The notes below the pieces were generated by a model, which was not told the DNA's origin, did no database searches, and worked only from the letters and a program-made list of their open reading frames with translations. From Piscicola geometra (lineage: Eukaryota > Annelida > Clitellata > Hirudinida > Piscicolidae): a stretch of 64,000 bases of DNA. The stretch covers positions 4,446,318 through 4,510,317 of the forward strand of contig OX030958.1 of the NCBI GenBank assembly GCA_943735955.1, in the 5' to 3' direction. This document shows positions 30,679 through 43,133 of the stretch, piece after piece. Both the position numbers and the translations under genes were made by a program. Every line of letters starts with the position of its first letter. Within the stretch, counting starts at the first letter, position 1.

Positions 30679-32289
30679 TGTTTGTGCGTGTGTTTGTATG
30701 TGTTTGCGTGTTTTCATACTTTTGGGACAATATGAGTGTTTATGCTGGTGTATGTGTTTTGTGTATGTGTGTGTGTGTGTGTGGGTGTGTGTGTGTGTGT
30801 GGGTGTGTATGCATGTTATAATGTGCCATTTATGAAATAATTTTGAAATCTGAAACGACATCTTGAAACTTCAGCTGCTAATTCGGAGTCTCTAATTGGG
30901 CCTCTTAGGAACAGCTGAGTGGAGGCACGCTAATTGCCTCGAAGCTCGCTAACTTGCATGGCATTAATTCCGAACAAACACTCAAGACTGAACAATTCAA
31001 CGAAAGCTTTTTGTTGACTTTTTGAGTGCTGCTCTGGGTCAATAACCCTCCACTACCCCTCCACCAAGTTTTTTTTGTTATTTTTCGTTTGCTAATGGAG
31101 TGTGGCTTCGTGAGGACTGCGAGAACGTGCCAGAAATCAAATGGTCAAGCCGTGGGAAGATGCATTCATGAAGCAACAACCAATCAGGAAAATCTCAGTG
31201 GGTCAAAAGTATTTTTAATGAATTTTTTTGAATTTTGTATTTAGATTGTTGTATCGTTATCCTGAAACCGATGCTCGTGCTTGGAAGACTGACCAAGGTG
31301 ACCAACAAAGCTATGAAGAGTGACACCGATCATTGTAATAACCGTTATTCTTCAGGAAAAAATCTTGTCTGTTCATGCCTTGCTTAAGTGCTTTGATACG
31401 AGAAACTTTATTTCAAAAAATAATGAAAATCATGGAGCAAAAAGAAATTTCCAGCGATAAACTTCATCTTTTCACAATGATTTCATAACGGCCATAAGAC
31501 AAGCAACACGATCGTTTACTTTGCAAAGACGCTTGGGCGTGCGTTTGACACTAGCGGCTAACTACTTCTTCTCATCACAGTCGTGTCAGCGCTCCAAAGC
31601 CACAACGACACAGCAGTTTGGTGAGAGTTGCAGCATCATCGAGGATTGTTGATGAAAGCAATCGTGGATGCAGTGGTCTCTCAGATGCTAACCTAAACAG
31701 CAGCCAGTTCGCAATAATATTTATCTTACGCCTGTTGTAAGGCAGTAGCTTGATGCTCAAGAGTGCCAAAAGCTGTACAACACTCTCAACCACCTCAGTG
31801 ACCACGGTGAATAAACGCCAAATGGTTAATAGAGCAGCAATGAAACACAAAAGACCCACCTCTTCTTCTTCTTCCTCTCTTCAGTCCTCGCTAACTCAAC
31901 GGTACTTCGGAACCAGATGCATGAGGCCTTTATATACTCATGTGTGAGTGTGTGCGTCCGTGTATGTGTGTGCGTGTTTTCGGTTAAGTGTTTTTTGTTT
32001 GTTTGTGTGTGTGTATGTGTGTGTGTGTTTGTATGTGTGTGTGTGTGTATGTATGTGTGTGTGTGTGTGTGCGTGTGTGTGTGTGTGTGTGTATGTGTGT
32101 TCGAGTGTGTGTGTGTGTATTTATGTGTATTGAATGTATGTAGCATATCAATTGTATGCATTAATTACTCTTAGCAATCATCTTTGAAGGAGTAGCCATC
32201 TGGTCGAGGAGGTCTCTGTGGATTGCGTGACGGGGATCAGGAGTTGCCTCATCCACTTGCCTCGCTTCAAATCTCTATGCTTCAAGAAT

Positions 32290-32590
32290 GCACGGATGGA
32301 TGGATGGATGGATGGATGGATGGCTGGATAGATGGATGGCTGGATGGATGGATGGATGGATGAATGGATGGATGAATGGATGGATGGATTATGGATAGAT
32401 GAATTGATGGCTGGTTGATTAGATAAAGGATTTATGGGTGGGTGGATGAATGAATGGATAGTTTGACGGATGGATTGCTGATTGGATAATTTGAAGAGTA
32501 TTGACGGAGGAATATCGGATGGATGGACACATGGAGGAATTATAGACGGATGGATGATGGATGGATGATTGACGGATATTTTAAATTATG
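32290..32590. repeat. (GGAT)n-derived degenerate tetranucleotide repeat
   Basis: Starts as pure GGAT units and decays into GGATGA, GGATTG and similar variants over 300 bp. Confidence 0.8.
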
Positions 32591-33159
32591 TGTTGTGGCA
32601 TACTCCTAACAAAAGCTTTTGAGAAACTATGGAATGTGTTACGCAAGGAAGATCACTGCAGATCAACCTCCTTGCATAACTAACGCCTGTATTGGTTTGT
32701 GATGGCCTGTGCCCTCTATCTCTGCTCTTCCATCCATCCCTCAATTTTTTAAAAATCTCAATTCATTCATTCATCCACTCATACATCCACCCATTCATCC
32801 AATCCACTCATCCATCCACCAATTCATCCATCCACTCATCCATAAATCTACCCATTCATCTACCTACCCACTCATCCATCTATCAGCCCACTCATCCACC
32901 AACCCATCGATCATCTTTTCTTTGTTCATTCTATCTCACAACTTACTTGTTAGAAGGACACTTACATGAGTTGATGAGTTACATAAGACTTCAAATCGCT
33001 GTAACCATCCAAGCATCATACACACACATGTTTGTATGTATGCGGGTATAGAAGCACAAAGGTTATCAATCTTAACAAATAGGTGCTTTTCACGCAATTT
33101 CATTTAAATCCATGAAAATAAAAGTTTAATTACCACCCCTCTTCCTACTGCTAATAACC

Positions 33160-33222
33160 AATCAATCAATCAATCACTAATGATTTGTATAGCGCCCTTT
33201 ACTAAGTGAACAAAGGCGCTCT
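33160..33222. mobile_element. Possible SINE/MITE 3' tail with (CAAT)n and a GCGCC hairpin
   Basis: (CAAT)4 followed by TTGTATAGCGCCCTTTACT and a hairpin of AGCGCCCTTT with AAAGGCGCT. Short TATAGCGCC...GGCGC tails next to tetranucleotide runs are familiar from dispersed repeats of marine invertebrates. No target-site duplication was established. Confidence 0.35.
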
Positions 33223-33478
33223 TCAAATAAATTTGTTAAATAAAACGGTTTTTAGACCATTACCAATATATGTATATATATAAATTAAAATATAGATATA
33301 AAGTTTATAAAAACACGATCAACCTCAATAATCCAACCTCACCCACCCCACCATGACAATCACCGCCAAAAAATCACTATCACCATAAATAAAAAATTCT
33401 TTCATCACCACAATACCAACACTCATACCACAGCACAATCATTACCACATCATCCTCAAAACACAATCATCATTCTTC

Positions 33479-33619
33479 TCAATTTTCTGTCTTGCCACTG
33501 GTGCCGAGGCTGCGAAAGAGGGTGAAGGAGAAGTCTTTGCCAACGCTGGTACTGCTGCTGCTATGGAAAGCTTTCTCCTTTATCCTTTCTCCTTGAGCGC
33601 TTTGATTCCCTGCGGCCAT
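33479..33619 (-). CDS. Possible 46-residue single-exon gene, unrecognised
   Basis: ATG 33619 to TGA 33481-33479. The product begins MAAGNQSAQGERIKEKAF and continues HSSSSTSVGKDFSFTLFRSL, ending GTSGKTEN. The composition is protein-like, and the codons have balanced GC in AT-rich surroundings. The ATG sits in CAAGATGGCCGC, a YY1-type start-site motif. Another ATGGCCGCA 15 bp upstream opens a different short frame. I know no family. It may be a micropeptide, the 3' exon of a longer gene or chance. Confidence 0.35.
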   Translation of the reverse strand: MAAGNQSAQGERIKEKAFHSSSSTSVGKDFSFTLFRSLGTSGKTEN

Positions 33620-33772
33620 CTTGGTCTGCTGCGGCCATTCTCGACAGATTCAAAACAACCAACATTTGCACTAAAAACATTCTAATTAATTAAATTTAAT
33701 TTTTATTTAGACTTTAGATTCTAAAATTTTAATATATTATACCCAAAACCGTTTATTCCACAAATTTATTTG

Positions 33773-33797
33773 AGCGGCTGCCAAAATGGCAGCCGCT
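33773..33797. promoter_or_regulatory. Perfect GC-rich palindrome containing YY1-like motifs
   Basis: AGCGGCTGCCA, AAA, TGGCAGCCGCT: an 11-bp perfect inverted repeat with a 3-nt loop in AT-rich DNA. It includes AAAATGGCAGC, close to the YY1 consensus. It lies about 155 bp upstream of the small ORF at 33619 and could be its core promoter element. Confidence 0.4.
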
Positions 33798-33799
33798 AA

Positions 33800-34372
33800 C
33801 CAAAGATGAGCAAATTCCAGTGAAAAATCCCAGTTACGTGCTAACCAAGCACGAAAAAGAGAACAATTAGAAGTATTTAACTTCATGCCATCGAATGTCT
33901 CTTTCTGTGACTACAGTTCGAACAAAGGGTCAAAGAAAATTCTTTTTTAAATTTTTTCATAGATGTAACACAATCAACATCTAAACCAAAAATTGTAAAT
34001 GTTTAAACTGTGCTTTTAGAAGCATTTTTTTCAATTGAAATAATTTATTAAGCCATTATTATTGAGACAGTATTATTTACGTATATTTTTACAATAAAGA
34101 CAAGAAAAAAGTTATGAAAGAACAATTGACGTTTTTGAAAATGGAAAATACACGAAAAAACAATAAATTATATAAAAAATTCAATAAAACTAAAAAATGC
34201 AAAAAACCCAAAAGATAAACTAAAATAACGATCCTAAGTTTCAAAAAAAGTAATAAAAAAGACAAGGAAAATGCAGATAGGAATGGACCAATTCACCTAT
34301 ATAATTGCCTATGATGGTCCAGTGGGGAACTCACTCAGACTTGGAAAGCACCAACACTGCACCAGAAAAACC
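33800..34372. other. AT-rich spacer
   Basis: No feature supported apart from short A/T runs. Confidence 0.4.
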
Positions 34373-34752
34373 CAGAACCATTTCACCACCACCATCAGCA
34401 CCACCAGCACCATCAGCACCACCACCAGCACCGCCAGCACCACCACCACCACTATCAGTTCCACCACCACCATCAGCACCACCATCACCATCAGCACCAT
34501 CAGCACCACCAGCACCATCAGCATCACCATCATCACCACCAGCACCACCACCACCACCACCAGCACCAGCACCACCAGCTCCACCACCAGCACGAGCACC
34601 ACCATCAGCTCCACCACCAGCACCACTATCAGCACGACCACCATCAGCTCTACCAAAACCACCAGCAGCACCAGCACCACTATCAGCACGACCACCATCA
34701 GCTCCACCACCAGCACCATTATCAGCACGACCACCATCAGCATCACCAGCAC
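34373..34752. repeat. CACCAG/CATCAG hexamer-based repeat at the CEP83 3' end
   Basis: CACCAC, CACCAG and CATCAG units over 380 bp, ending 3 bp before the CEP83 stop codon. A longer block (CAGCACGACCACCATCAGCT) recurs at about 36-60-bp spacing toward the right end. It is open in several frames but not coding. Confidence 0.9.
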
Positions 34753-34754
34753 AG

Positions 34755-35187
34755 TCACTCGGACGTGGGGACTTTGAGTTTGAGTTCCTGCAGTTGGTTC
34801 CTCTGCGACAGCCCGATGCTCTCAATCTTCCTCTTCACCTGCAGCCAGTCCTTCGAGGCGACGGTAACAATGATTATTACTGTGCAATAGAAATGTATCT
34901 AAATGAACCAAAGGTAAAACACTTGAGAATAATGAATGCATCTGCATGGTAAAGAGGCGCCACGGTGACATCCAGGACCCACCATGGAGGGGTCAGCGGA
35001 GAAGGGCAGATACTGCTGCTGCTCCATCCCAGCAAACGACATGCCAGCAATCGTCTCCTGTCGCACTTGTGGTTGCAGCAGTAACACTCCGAAGTCTTCA
35101 CAACGCTGCTCCAACTCCTTCAGCCTGCGCCTCAACACGTCTGCGTCCTCTTGATTGCCCCTGTGTGTGTGTGTGTGTGTGTGTATG

Positions 35188-35254
<67 letters not shown>

Positions 35255-38200
35255 TGTGTTTTTTGTGATGAAGAGAGACAGTACACGCACATGTTTACTT
35301 CAGCGGCATGCAGTTTGGCAGTGAGGGAGTTCAGCTTCTGCTTGTGTCTCATCAGCAACGTCTTCAGCTGACCACTCTTCTGTGTCGTTCGTTGGTGCAA
35401 TTAGTTTGTTAAATCTTCAAATATTAACAGAAAAACACAAACCAAATCACACGCACACAAACCAACTGACACAGACGCGAAACAACTCACATAGACACAA
35501 AGCGACCCACACAAGAACCAAAAGACGAACCTGTTTGTAGGCGTGAAGGTTAGTAACGATCTTCTTGTTGGCATTGGTCAACTGGCCTTGCAACTCATGC
35601 AGTTTGGCCTGCAAGGTGTTCCTCAGAGCACCTTCCTCCACCAGCCTGTCCCTCCACTCCTCCTCCACCTGAGACCTCACCCTGCCCACCATCGTCCTGT
35701 TTCTCTCCAGTTCATCTTCTAGAGCTTCTATCTGCCCAGTGGTGTGGTCGTGTCCTTTGCCGTCAACAACCACACCATTAAAACTACAACAACAAAATAA
35801 AATTTACGACAACACCACAAAAACAACAACAAAATCAAATTTACAACAACACCACAAAAACAACAACAAAATCAAATGTACAACAACACCACAAAAACAA
35901 CAACAAAATCAAATTTGCAACAACAACAACCACAAAAACCACAACAAAATCAAATTTGCAACAACAACAACAACCTTGTCTCGGGAGGCACTCAGGGCAT
36001 TCTTCGTCTCCATCACGAGGGACACCTGCATGCGGTGTGGAAGTAGGTAGTGTAGTGGGTGGGAGGGTGGTGTGGAAGTAGGTAGTGTAGTGGGTGGGAG
36101 GGTGGTGTGGTAGGTGGTATGGTAGGTGGTGTGGTAGGTGGTGTGGTAGGTGGTGTGGTAGGTGGTGTGGTAGGTGGTGTGGTAGGTGGTGTGGTAGGTG
36201 GTGTGGTAGGTGGTGTGGTAGGTGGTGTGGTAGGTGGTGTGGTAGGTGGTGTGGTAGGTGGTGTGGTAGGTGGTGTGGTAGGTGGTGTGGTAGGTGGTGT
36301 AGTAGGGAGTGAGTGGGTGGGAGGGTGGTGTGGTAGGCGGTGTGGTAGGTGGTGTGGTGGCACGGTAGTGCAGCTAAGAACTCCGAAAGCTTCTTTATCC
36401 GCGGCGCGATTCTGTCCGGGAAATTTGTCGAAAAAAAACTCTAGCGACCTAAAATTATTATTATTGTTAAGCGAACAAAAACTAAATATAGAAATAAAAA
36501 AAAATGAAAAAACTTAAATATCGTTTAAATTTGAAATATTTATTGGCAAACTAAATGCGCGACTTTTCTTGCTTTCACGAGGCGCTTCCACAGCCCTCGT
36601 CTGCAGCAGGCGATGGCACGAACCGACATCGTCAATTACAGATCTTTAATATTCTTAATTATTCTTAATAATATGAATAATAATAATAATAATAATGAAC
36701 GGCTACAACGAGCACACACTTGCGTCTGCAGTCTGGCCAGCTGCTCCTTCAGCATCATGCCTTCCTTCTTCTCTCTCTCCAACTCCTCCATCAAAGCTTC
36801 GTGCCCTGACACCCTGCTCCTGTATGTGTGTGTGTGTGTATGTGTGTGTGTGTGTGCGTGTATTTGTGTGTGTGTAGGTTTGTGTGTGTGTGTGTGTGTG
36901 TGCGTGTAGGTTTGTGTTTGTGAAGGTTTGTGCGTGTGTTTGTGCACCTGAGGGATGACACTTCCAGTTCTGCAGCCTCCTTACACGTCCTCAGATCATC
37001 CTCGCTCTTCATCAGTGCAGTCTGTCAAGTGATGGCACACTCATGCACTACCATGCCACTTCACGCCATACCACACTCCCCCCACTCAAGTCCTTTGACG
37101 ATCATAAACACGCCTACAACAAGGGGAATATACAATGGTACAAATAATACAAAGAGCACAAGTGATACAAACGGTAAAAATTATACAAATGGCACCTGAA
37201 GCGCCTGCACTTGACTTTGTGCTTCTGCTTTTTTCCTTTTGAGTTCGTGCACCAAGGTCTCTAACTCTAGTCTAATGTGATTTGGTGTGGCGTGGTGTAG
37301 TATGGTGTGGTGTGGTAAATATGGTGTGATGGGTAGAATTTGTGTGGTTACCACTCACTTTTCTCCCTCCAAAGCATGTAGCTGCAGCCACACCTGCTTC
37401 TTGCCCTCTTCCATCTCTGCGAGCATCTGCTTCTCTCTCTCCACCAACCTCTCCTCCATCTTTCCCATTCCTGTTCTCAGGATCTCAACCTCCACCCTAG
37501 CGTCTGTCATCAGTCAGCTACTTGTCAAATTACTCAAGAATGTCAAGAATGGTACGAAATACTCAGCATAACAAAGTACAAACACTACATTACAACTCAA
37601 ACACCCTCCTACACAAAAATTCCCACAGCACAACTCAGCAAGCACAAAACCTTCAAAAAGACCCTTCCACTTCTGCTTCTCCTTCTCCACAACTGTCATC
37701 TTCCTCATCGCTTCCACCTTCACATCAGCCACTTCCCTCTTCAGTCTGCATTCATTGGATTCTGATGCTTAAACTGCCATTGAGACGCTCCAAAGGCAAC
37801 AAAACAGTTCAATTGTCATCTACATGCAGGAGACCTATGTTATAGGAAACTAGAACCTTTCATTGATGCAAACAACGCCGTGCGCAACTTTCTATTCTTC
37901 AGAGTAAAAACTTCAACGCCAATAAAAACACATGGCAAATACTGCGCCTAGTTGAATAAATGAGTGGAAGACACCTCTGGACGTCTGCTGCCTGCTTGGA
38001 GGCCTCCTGCGACAGGTGCTTGCCTGTGGAAAGAGCCTTGAGGACCGCCTCTTCCCTCTCCTCCATCGCCTCCCTCAACTCCCTCCTCAACTCCTCCCTC
38101 TCTTCCCGCCACAACTGCTTTTCCGTCTGTTCGTCATGATGATGATAACGATGAGGGTGGTGGTGATGATATTTCTATGGCTTAAGTAGACACTTCAACG

Positions 38201-39524
38201 AAATATATCTTCAGTGGCCATCAATCATCATCATCAGTGATCAAGGCTCACGCTGTCAGTCAACAATGAAGACTTTTTCAAATCTGCCTAGACGAAATGC
38301 TGATTAGCGACAATGATAAAAATGAATATAAAAATTCTGTGATTTTTGAAGACTTTTTTCGATAGCTGTCCGAGTTCAAACGGATTTCGCAGGATTTCAA
38401 TGTTATCGAAATAGTGATCCAACCAAAAAACTCGCATTTTACATATGATTCTTGAGAGAAGTATTTTTTACTTTTTTTTCATTATCAGTAATCATCAAGC
38501 CTCCTCAATCATCATCATCATCATCATCAATAATCATCAGTAATTAATCATCATTAGCAATTATTAAATATCATATATTAAACACGTAGTGAAAGCAGGA
38601 AGCGAACCTCATTCACTCGGGAAGTCATGTGACACTTGTAGCCTTCTGCCTTCTTCGACTGCACCATCAACAACTTGTTCCTCTCCAACAACTCGAAGTT
38701 CTGCTTCTGCAACTGCTTCATCCTCCTGAGGTCACTCAAGGAGTCAGCCCTCTCCTCCACCTCTTGCACTCCCCTCTCCCTTCTCACCATCTCCACACTC
38801 CTCTCATGCCTCACCTTCAAATCATCCATGCCTTCCTCATACCTCCTCTTGTCATTTTCAAATTCGGACTTCAAAAAAGCGTTTTCAACAGCAAGTTTGT
38901 TGTATTCTCTCTTTAATGAGTCATTTTCTGCTTCCTGTTTTTGCATCAGCTTCTTGAAAGACTCCTCAACTTCTTCCTTCAAGTGCATCTGAGCTGCTCT
39001 CACTTGTGGTGAGTCAACTGACTGAAAAAGTTTGTTGAATAAACTTTTAATGAAAATAAAATATTGAAAAACTTATTTTTCCAGCAACCTCAAGGTAAAT
39101 AAAAAAATTTACCTATATAAAATATGTATTGTTTGACACATACAAAGACCTGAGACTTGAGCCTTTCAATTTCTGCCAGTTTCGAAATGATGTCTTTTTT
39201 CGCTTCTTCCAAAAGACTGCGATCCCGTTCCCGCACTAATTTTATCTCGTCATAAACATTTGTCATTTCGGCCATGATGCCAGCATACTCCTGCTGCAAC
39301 CTGAGTAGACATTGAAGCAAGTTAGAACATAAAGAATATATTTGCATCACATGAAAATGTATTCATTTTTTCAACTACCTCACGTAATCAATTTTCAAAC
39401 TTTCGAGACTTGTCTTGTACTCTTCTGCTCTTATTCTCTCATCTGTGAGGCTCTTCTCCAGCTCATTTTCATGCAATATTTTTTGCAACTTCACACCAAG
39501 ATTGTCTCCACAATCGTCTTCCAT
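34755..39524 (-). CDS. CEP83: Centrosomal protein CEP83 (CCDC41)
   Basis: Coiled-coil protein of centriole distal appendages, needed for docking of the mother centriole to the membrane at the start of ciliogenesis. Fourteen exons: 39379-39524, 39150-39300, 38608-39021, 37975-38126, 37663-37745, 37359-37503, 37196-37271, 36948-37021, 36720-36819, 35975-36025, 35531-35731, 35299-35379, 34983-35147 and 34755-34838. All are in phase, totalling 640 aa (human 701). Diagnostic matches to human CEP83 are EYNKLAVENAFLKSEFENDK (human YNKLRYEHTFLKSEFEHQK) and the C-terminal LRRRLKELEQRCEDFGVLLL followed by GMEQQQYLPFSADPSM (human RLKDIQRRHNEFRSLILVP and SMELPFPPHM). It is almost entirely Glu/Lys/Leu heptad coiled coil. 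An X-box-like motif lies 85 bp upstream of the ATG. Confidence 0.88.
35163..35262. repeat. (TG)n microsatellite in CEP83 (CA on the sense strand) at an acceptor
   Basis: Directly upstream, in the sense of the gene, of the 35147 acceptor. The CA run ends CACAGGGGCAATCAAGAG|GAC. Using the first CAG as acceptor would give a stop, so the second AG is likely used. Confidence 0.85.
35785..35970. repeat. About 35-bp CAA-rich tandem repeat in a CEP83 intron
   Basis: Four to five copies of a unit containing AACAACAACAAAATCAAAT and CACCACAAA, ending just before the exon at 35975. Confidence 0.75.
36060..36358. repeat. 12-bp minisatellite (GGTGGTGTGGTA) in a CEP83 intron
   Basis: About 17 uniform units at 36107-36300, flanked by two copies of a longer variant with GGGTGGGAGGGTGG. 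G-rich on the + strand. Confidence 0.9.
36822..36945. repeat. TG-rich simple repeat between two CEP83 exons
   Basis: Interrupted (TG)n that fills the 128-bp intron between exons 36948-37021 and 36720-36819 almost completely. Confidence 0.8.
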
Positions 39525-39608
39525 TTTAGTTAAATTTGATTTTAAATAAATATAAAATTTATAAACTATAAATTATAGTCTATAATTTACAATTTAAGCG
39601 ACACTGGC

Positions 39609-39624
39609 GTTGTTAATAGCAACC
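39609..39624. promoter_or_regulatory. RFX X-box-like motif upstream of CEP83
   Basis: GTTGTTAATAGCAACC has the two half-sites (GTTGTT and AGCAAC) and spacing of an RFX X-box, the hallmark of ciliary-gene promoters. It lies 85 bp upstream of the CEP83 start codon, within the usual 50-200 bp range. Confidence 0.5.
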
Positions 39625-41429
39625 AAAGTCTTCAAAAAATCTCTGACAAAAAGATATATTTAACGCAATATGAATAAAATAAATTTATAAGCTAACAATG
39701 ATATAAAAATGAACATAAAAAACTGATGAAAAAAAGTGTAGATTTTGGGTCAAGTTGAAGGTTGTCACGTGATAATGTTAGAGCTCGTAGAGTGCACTGT
39801 ACCATTTAGTGTTATTATCGTTGTTCTTCGTCCCTCAGTCTAGAGCTACTAAAATGAAAAAAAATAATTATTGAATTTTCTAAATCAAGTTTATACATAT
39901 ATTTTCAATGATTTCATAATCATAGAAAACATTTAAAGGATTTTATTTATGGAAGATGTAAAGCGGACCAAAGGATACTTCTAGTGGTTTTAATAAAGAC
40001 GTTTAGTTTTTCGTTAAATATATTTTAAAACTGATCAAGTTGAAGTTTGATATATTCATTAACTACTTTGAAGGTAATTTTTATAACCTATTGTGTGTAT
40101 AACTTTTTATTAGAATGCTATAACATTCTTGGAATTTATCTGAAAATGATTGTTATCAAAAGACTAATAATATTAAATTTATTACCCAATAGGCTTCAAT
40201 TCAAGGAATCTACTTTTTCAGAAATAGGGTACTTTATCTCAAAATTGTACAATTAATATTTAATTACTAATTTAGAACTGAATTATTAAGAATTAAGATC
40301 TTTTTAATTTCTGAATTTAATTATAAATATATTTTCTCTCAAATTCGCCAAACATTAATTATCAAAAATTCTAATTTGTCTCTCCAGGCCCTCCTAGATT
40401 TCTAATTTAATTTAATAGTTTCCAGTAAATTAAAGTTTTTTAGACTCATTACTTTTCAAATATTTTAAAATAAAAATATTTATATTTTTAGATAATTTTT
40501 AAAAATCTAATTATCTTAAATTAGTTATTAGTAAATAATATACATATTCTATAAACACAAGCTCTTCTGGAAATTTCCCAAAATGGTTGGTGATTAACAG
40601 AGCCAGTGTTGTTGAGTCATACATTTGTTATTGCCAGATGAAGCTTTCAACTTTTTAAATGGCTTCATCTCTGAATCTGTTTCAGAGCAGTTGTTCAGGA
40701 GGGTGAGTGACTGTAGACATCTGAATGAGGGCTCAATCATTGTCTCCCAACCAGCAAACTTCTCTTTAAGGACTTCAACAGTGGCTGACTAGTCAAGCAA
40801 GCTTTTTTATATCTGGGGCTTTCTTCCACACTCCACATAAGTGTCTGCAGCAGCAGTTGTCACAGGCATCTACTGACCTCCTTGGCATTGGGCATCTCTT
40901 GCAGCAGTTGGGCAAAAGGCTCTTTCTTAACTGCTTACATCTGCAAACATTCACTTGCTTCTCTGTTTTTGAACTTCTGGCTTAGGTTGTCTGCCCAGTG
41001 GGAGATATATGATGGAGTGAGGTCAAATAAAGGACACAACCTTTCAAAGGATCAGTACCACAAGGTCAGATTAGGTCAGCATCTGCTGCTCTTGTTCAAG
41101 GCGGTCATGTGCTGAGGCAACTTGACAAGTGCCAACGAACTTTGGGCCTCTTCATTCTGAACTCCATTGAAATCTCCTTTATTGCCTTGAAGCATACTGT
41201 TTTATCTTTGCTGGTATCAAAACGGATTGTATTGTGGGGTATTTAATTGCATGCATCCAAAAGAAACACCCATAGGTGCATTAATCAGCCTGGAACAACG
41301 AACATTTATTTGTACACTAGAAGCATACGCACAACTGATCACACACGCAAGTGCACACATGGCCTAGAAAGATTTCGTTTCTCTTGCTTTCTTCTTCATC
41401 TCTTCTCTTCTGCACACAAAATCATCTCG

Positions 41430-41465
41430 TTTGCGTGTGTGTGTGTTCGCGTGTATGTGTGTGTA

Positions 41466-41549
<84 letters not shown>

Positions 41550-41560
41550 TGTGTGTGTTT
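41430..41560. repeat. (TG)n microsatellite
   Basis: Pure TG over about 90 bp with interrupted flanks; intergenic. Confidence 0.9.
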
Positions 41561-43014
41561 TATTGAGAAATCAATGACGGACTTGTGAAATCCATGAATC
41601 CTCAGAAGATAACTACTCAGTCGATCATTTTACTTCTCCACTTGTCTGTCCATCTTCCTTTCCTTATTCCTTTTTTCTCAATTCTTGCATCACCACCTCA
41701 GTATTATGAAACTACAGTGGGTTTGAGAACCCCATGACTGCATCAGCATCCAATCCATCTTATATGTTTGTATTGTCTTCTCTTGCTGTCTTCATGACAA
41801 AGCTCAGCACTGATGCCATGGTGTGCATGGTGCAGACTATGACCAATCATTGGTTGGTTAGAAAGTCTTTACGGTTCTTTTTCTAAATTTAAATCATGTT
41901 TCAGGTGTCTGGCAGCTGGAGTCTTGCCCCCTGCAACTGAAAATTTTATTTGTTCTTTGTTATTTCTTGCAATGATGAGCCTGCAAAATGAAATAAACTG
42001 CTAAAAGTTGTGTTTCTACCCTAAAGATTAATACATCAACACACACCCCACTAACATCACTGAATTAGCATACAAAAACAACAACACTTGTTTCCTAGAG
42101 AAATTTCTCCATACATATCTCTCTCAGTCATGACCTGAATTCATCCATGCACGCACACACGCAGGCTCACAAACAAACATGCACACACACACATACACAC
42201 ATGCATAGAGTACAGCTCTGAATTCCTATAGAAGGCTTCTATTGGCTTCTCACTGCATGTCTTTCTCTCCTCTTCCTTCTTCACTATCTCTCTTCATCTC
42301 TCGCTTCTTCTCTCTTTCTTACACACACATCGTCTATCTATCTGGCTTTGAATGGAGTGGCTGGCACTTTGGGATTTGTGGGTAGGGTGGTGATGATGGT
42401 GCTTTCTCATATCAGCTTAATGAAATTTCAGTCTACATAAAGACGGTCACTATTTAGAGGGGAAGTGATCATGTTGGAGCACCTCAGCTGATCTCCTTGA
42501 AGGCATCGTGTGCATGGTTTAGTGGGATCAATCTCTCAGCCAGGCCACCAACAAGGTATCAGTCAGGCCACCAACAAGGTATCAGCCAGGCCACCAACAA
42601 GAACATATTACTTCTGGACGTAAGCAGCTGCTTCAGCACTGTATGAAGGACTGGAGGCAAGCTGAAGATGCATCAGTAACTTAATAGCTAGCTTCTTGAG
42701 TTTTCATTCTAACCTTAACCCTAACAACATGTTCACGAACGAAATACTGGAAAGTAGAACTAGTGCTTCAATAACTTCATTTTCTGGTGAGAAGATTCAG
42801 TGTATTAGGCCTTGAATTCGCATTAGTCGGTAATCCGCAAATTCTAATGAATGCTTTTAGCTAGGCATAATACCTGACTTAATGGTGACCTAAAGACTAA
42901 CAATGTGTGAATGCAAGAAATCATTAGCATCACTTCGGACCATCCTTATTTATATGCTATTTTTAGTTAAATATCTGAGAAAGAGACTCAATGATACTTG
43001 TAAGTTCAAAATCT

Positions 43015-43133
43015 CTGTTGCCATCTTCAACACAGTGTTGCCATCTTCAACACAGTGTTGCCATCTTCAACACAGTGTTGCCATCTTCAACACAGTGTTG
43101 CCATCTTCAACACAGTGTTGCCATCTTCAACCC
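43015..43133. repeat. 20-bp tandem repeat (6 copies)
   Basis: The unit TTGCCATCTTCAACACAGTG is repeated identically five times, with a sixth partial copy ending CAACCCGTCC. Confidence 0.95.

Larger units (their letters stand above)
30137..33478. other. Repeat-rich intergenic interval
   Basis: No gene supported. Contains GAT-rich low complexity (30150-30390), (GT)n at 30601-30672, TG-rich tracts at 30690-30815 and 31945-32125, a (GGAT)n-derived region at 32290-32590 and a CCAT-rich region at 32750-32920. ORFs here are repeat artefacts. Confidence 0.5.

Noticed and set aside
34305..34952. 215- and 168-codon ORFs over the CACCAG repeat
   Set aside because: Simple-sequence frames opposite and beyond the CEP83 last exon.
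40560..41240. Degenerate transposase-like reading on the minus strand
   Set aside because: Many stops and no DDE, hAT or zinc-finger motif that I could identify.
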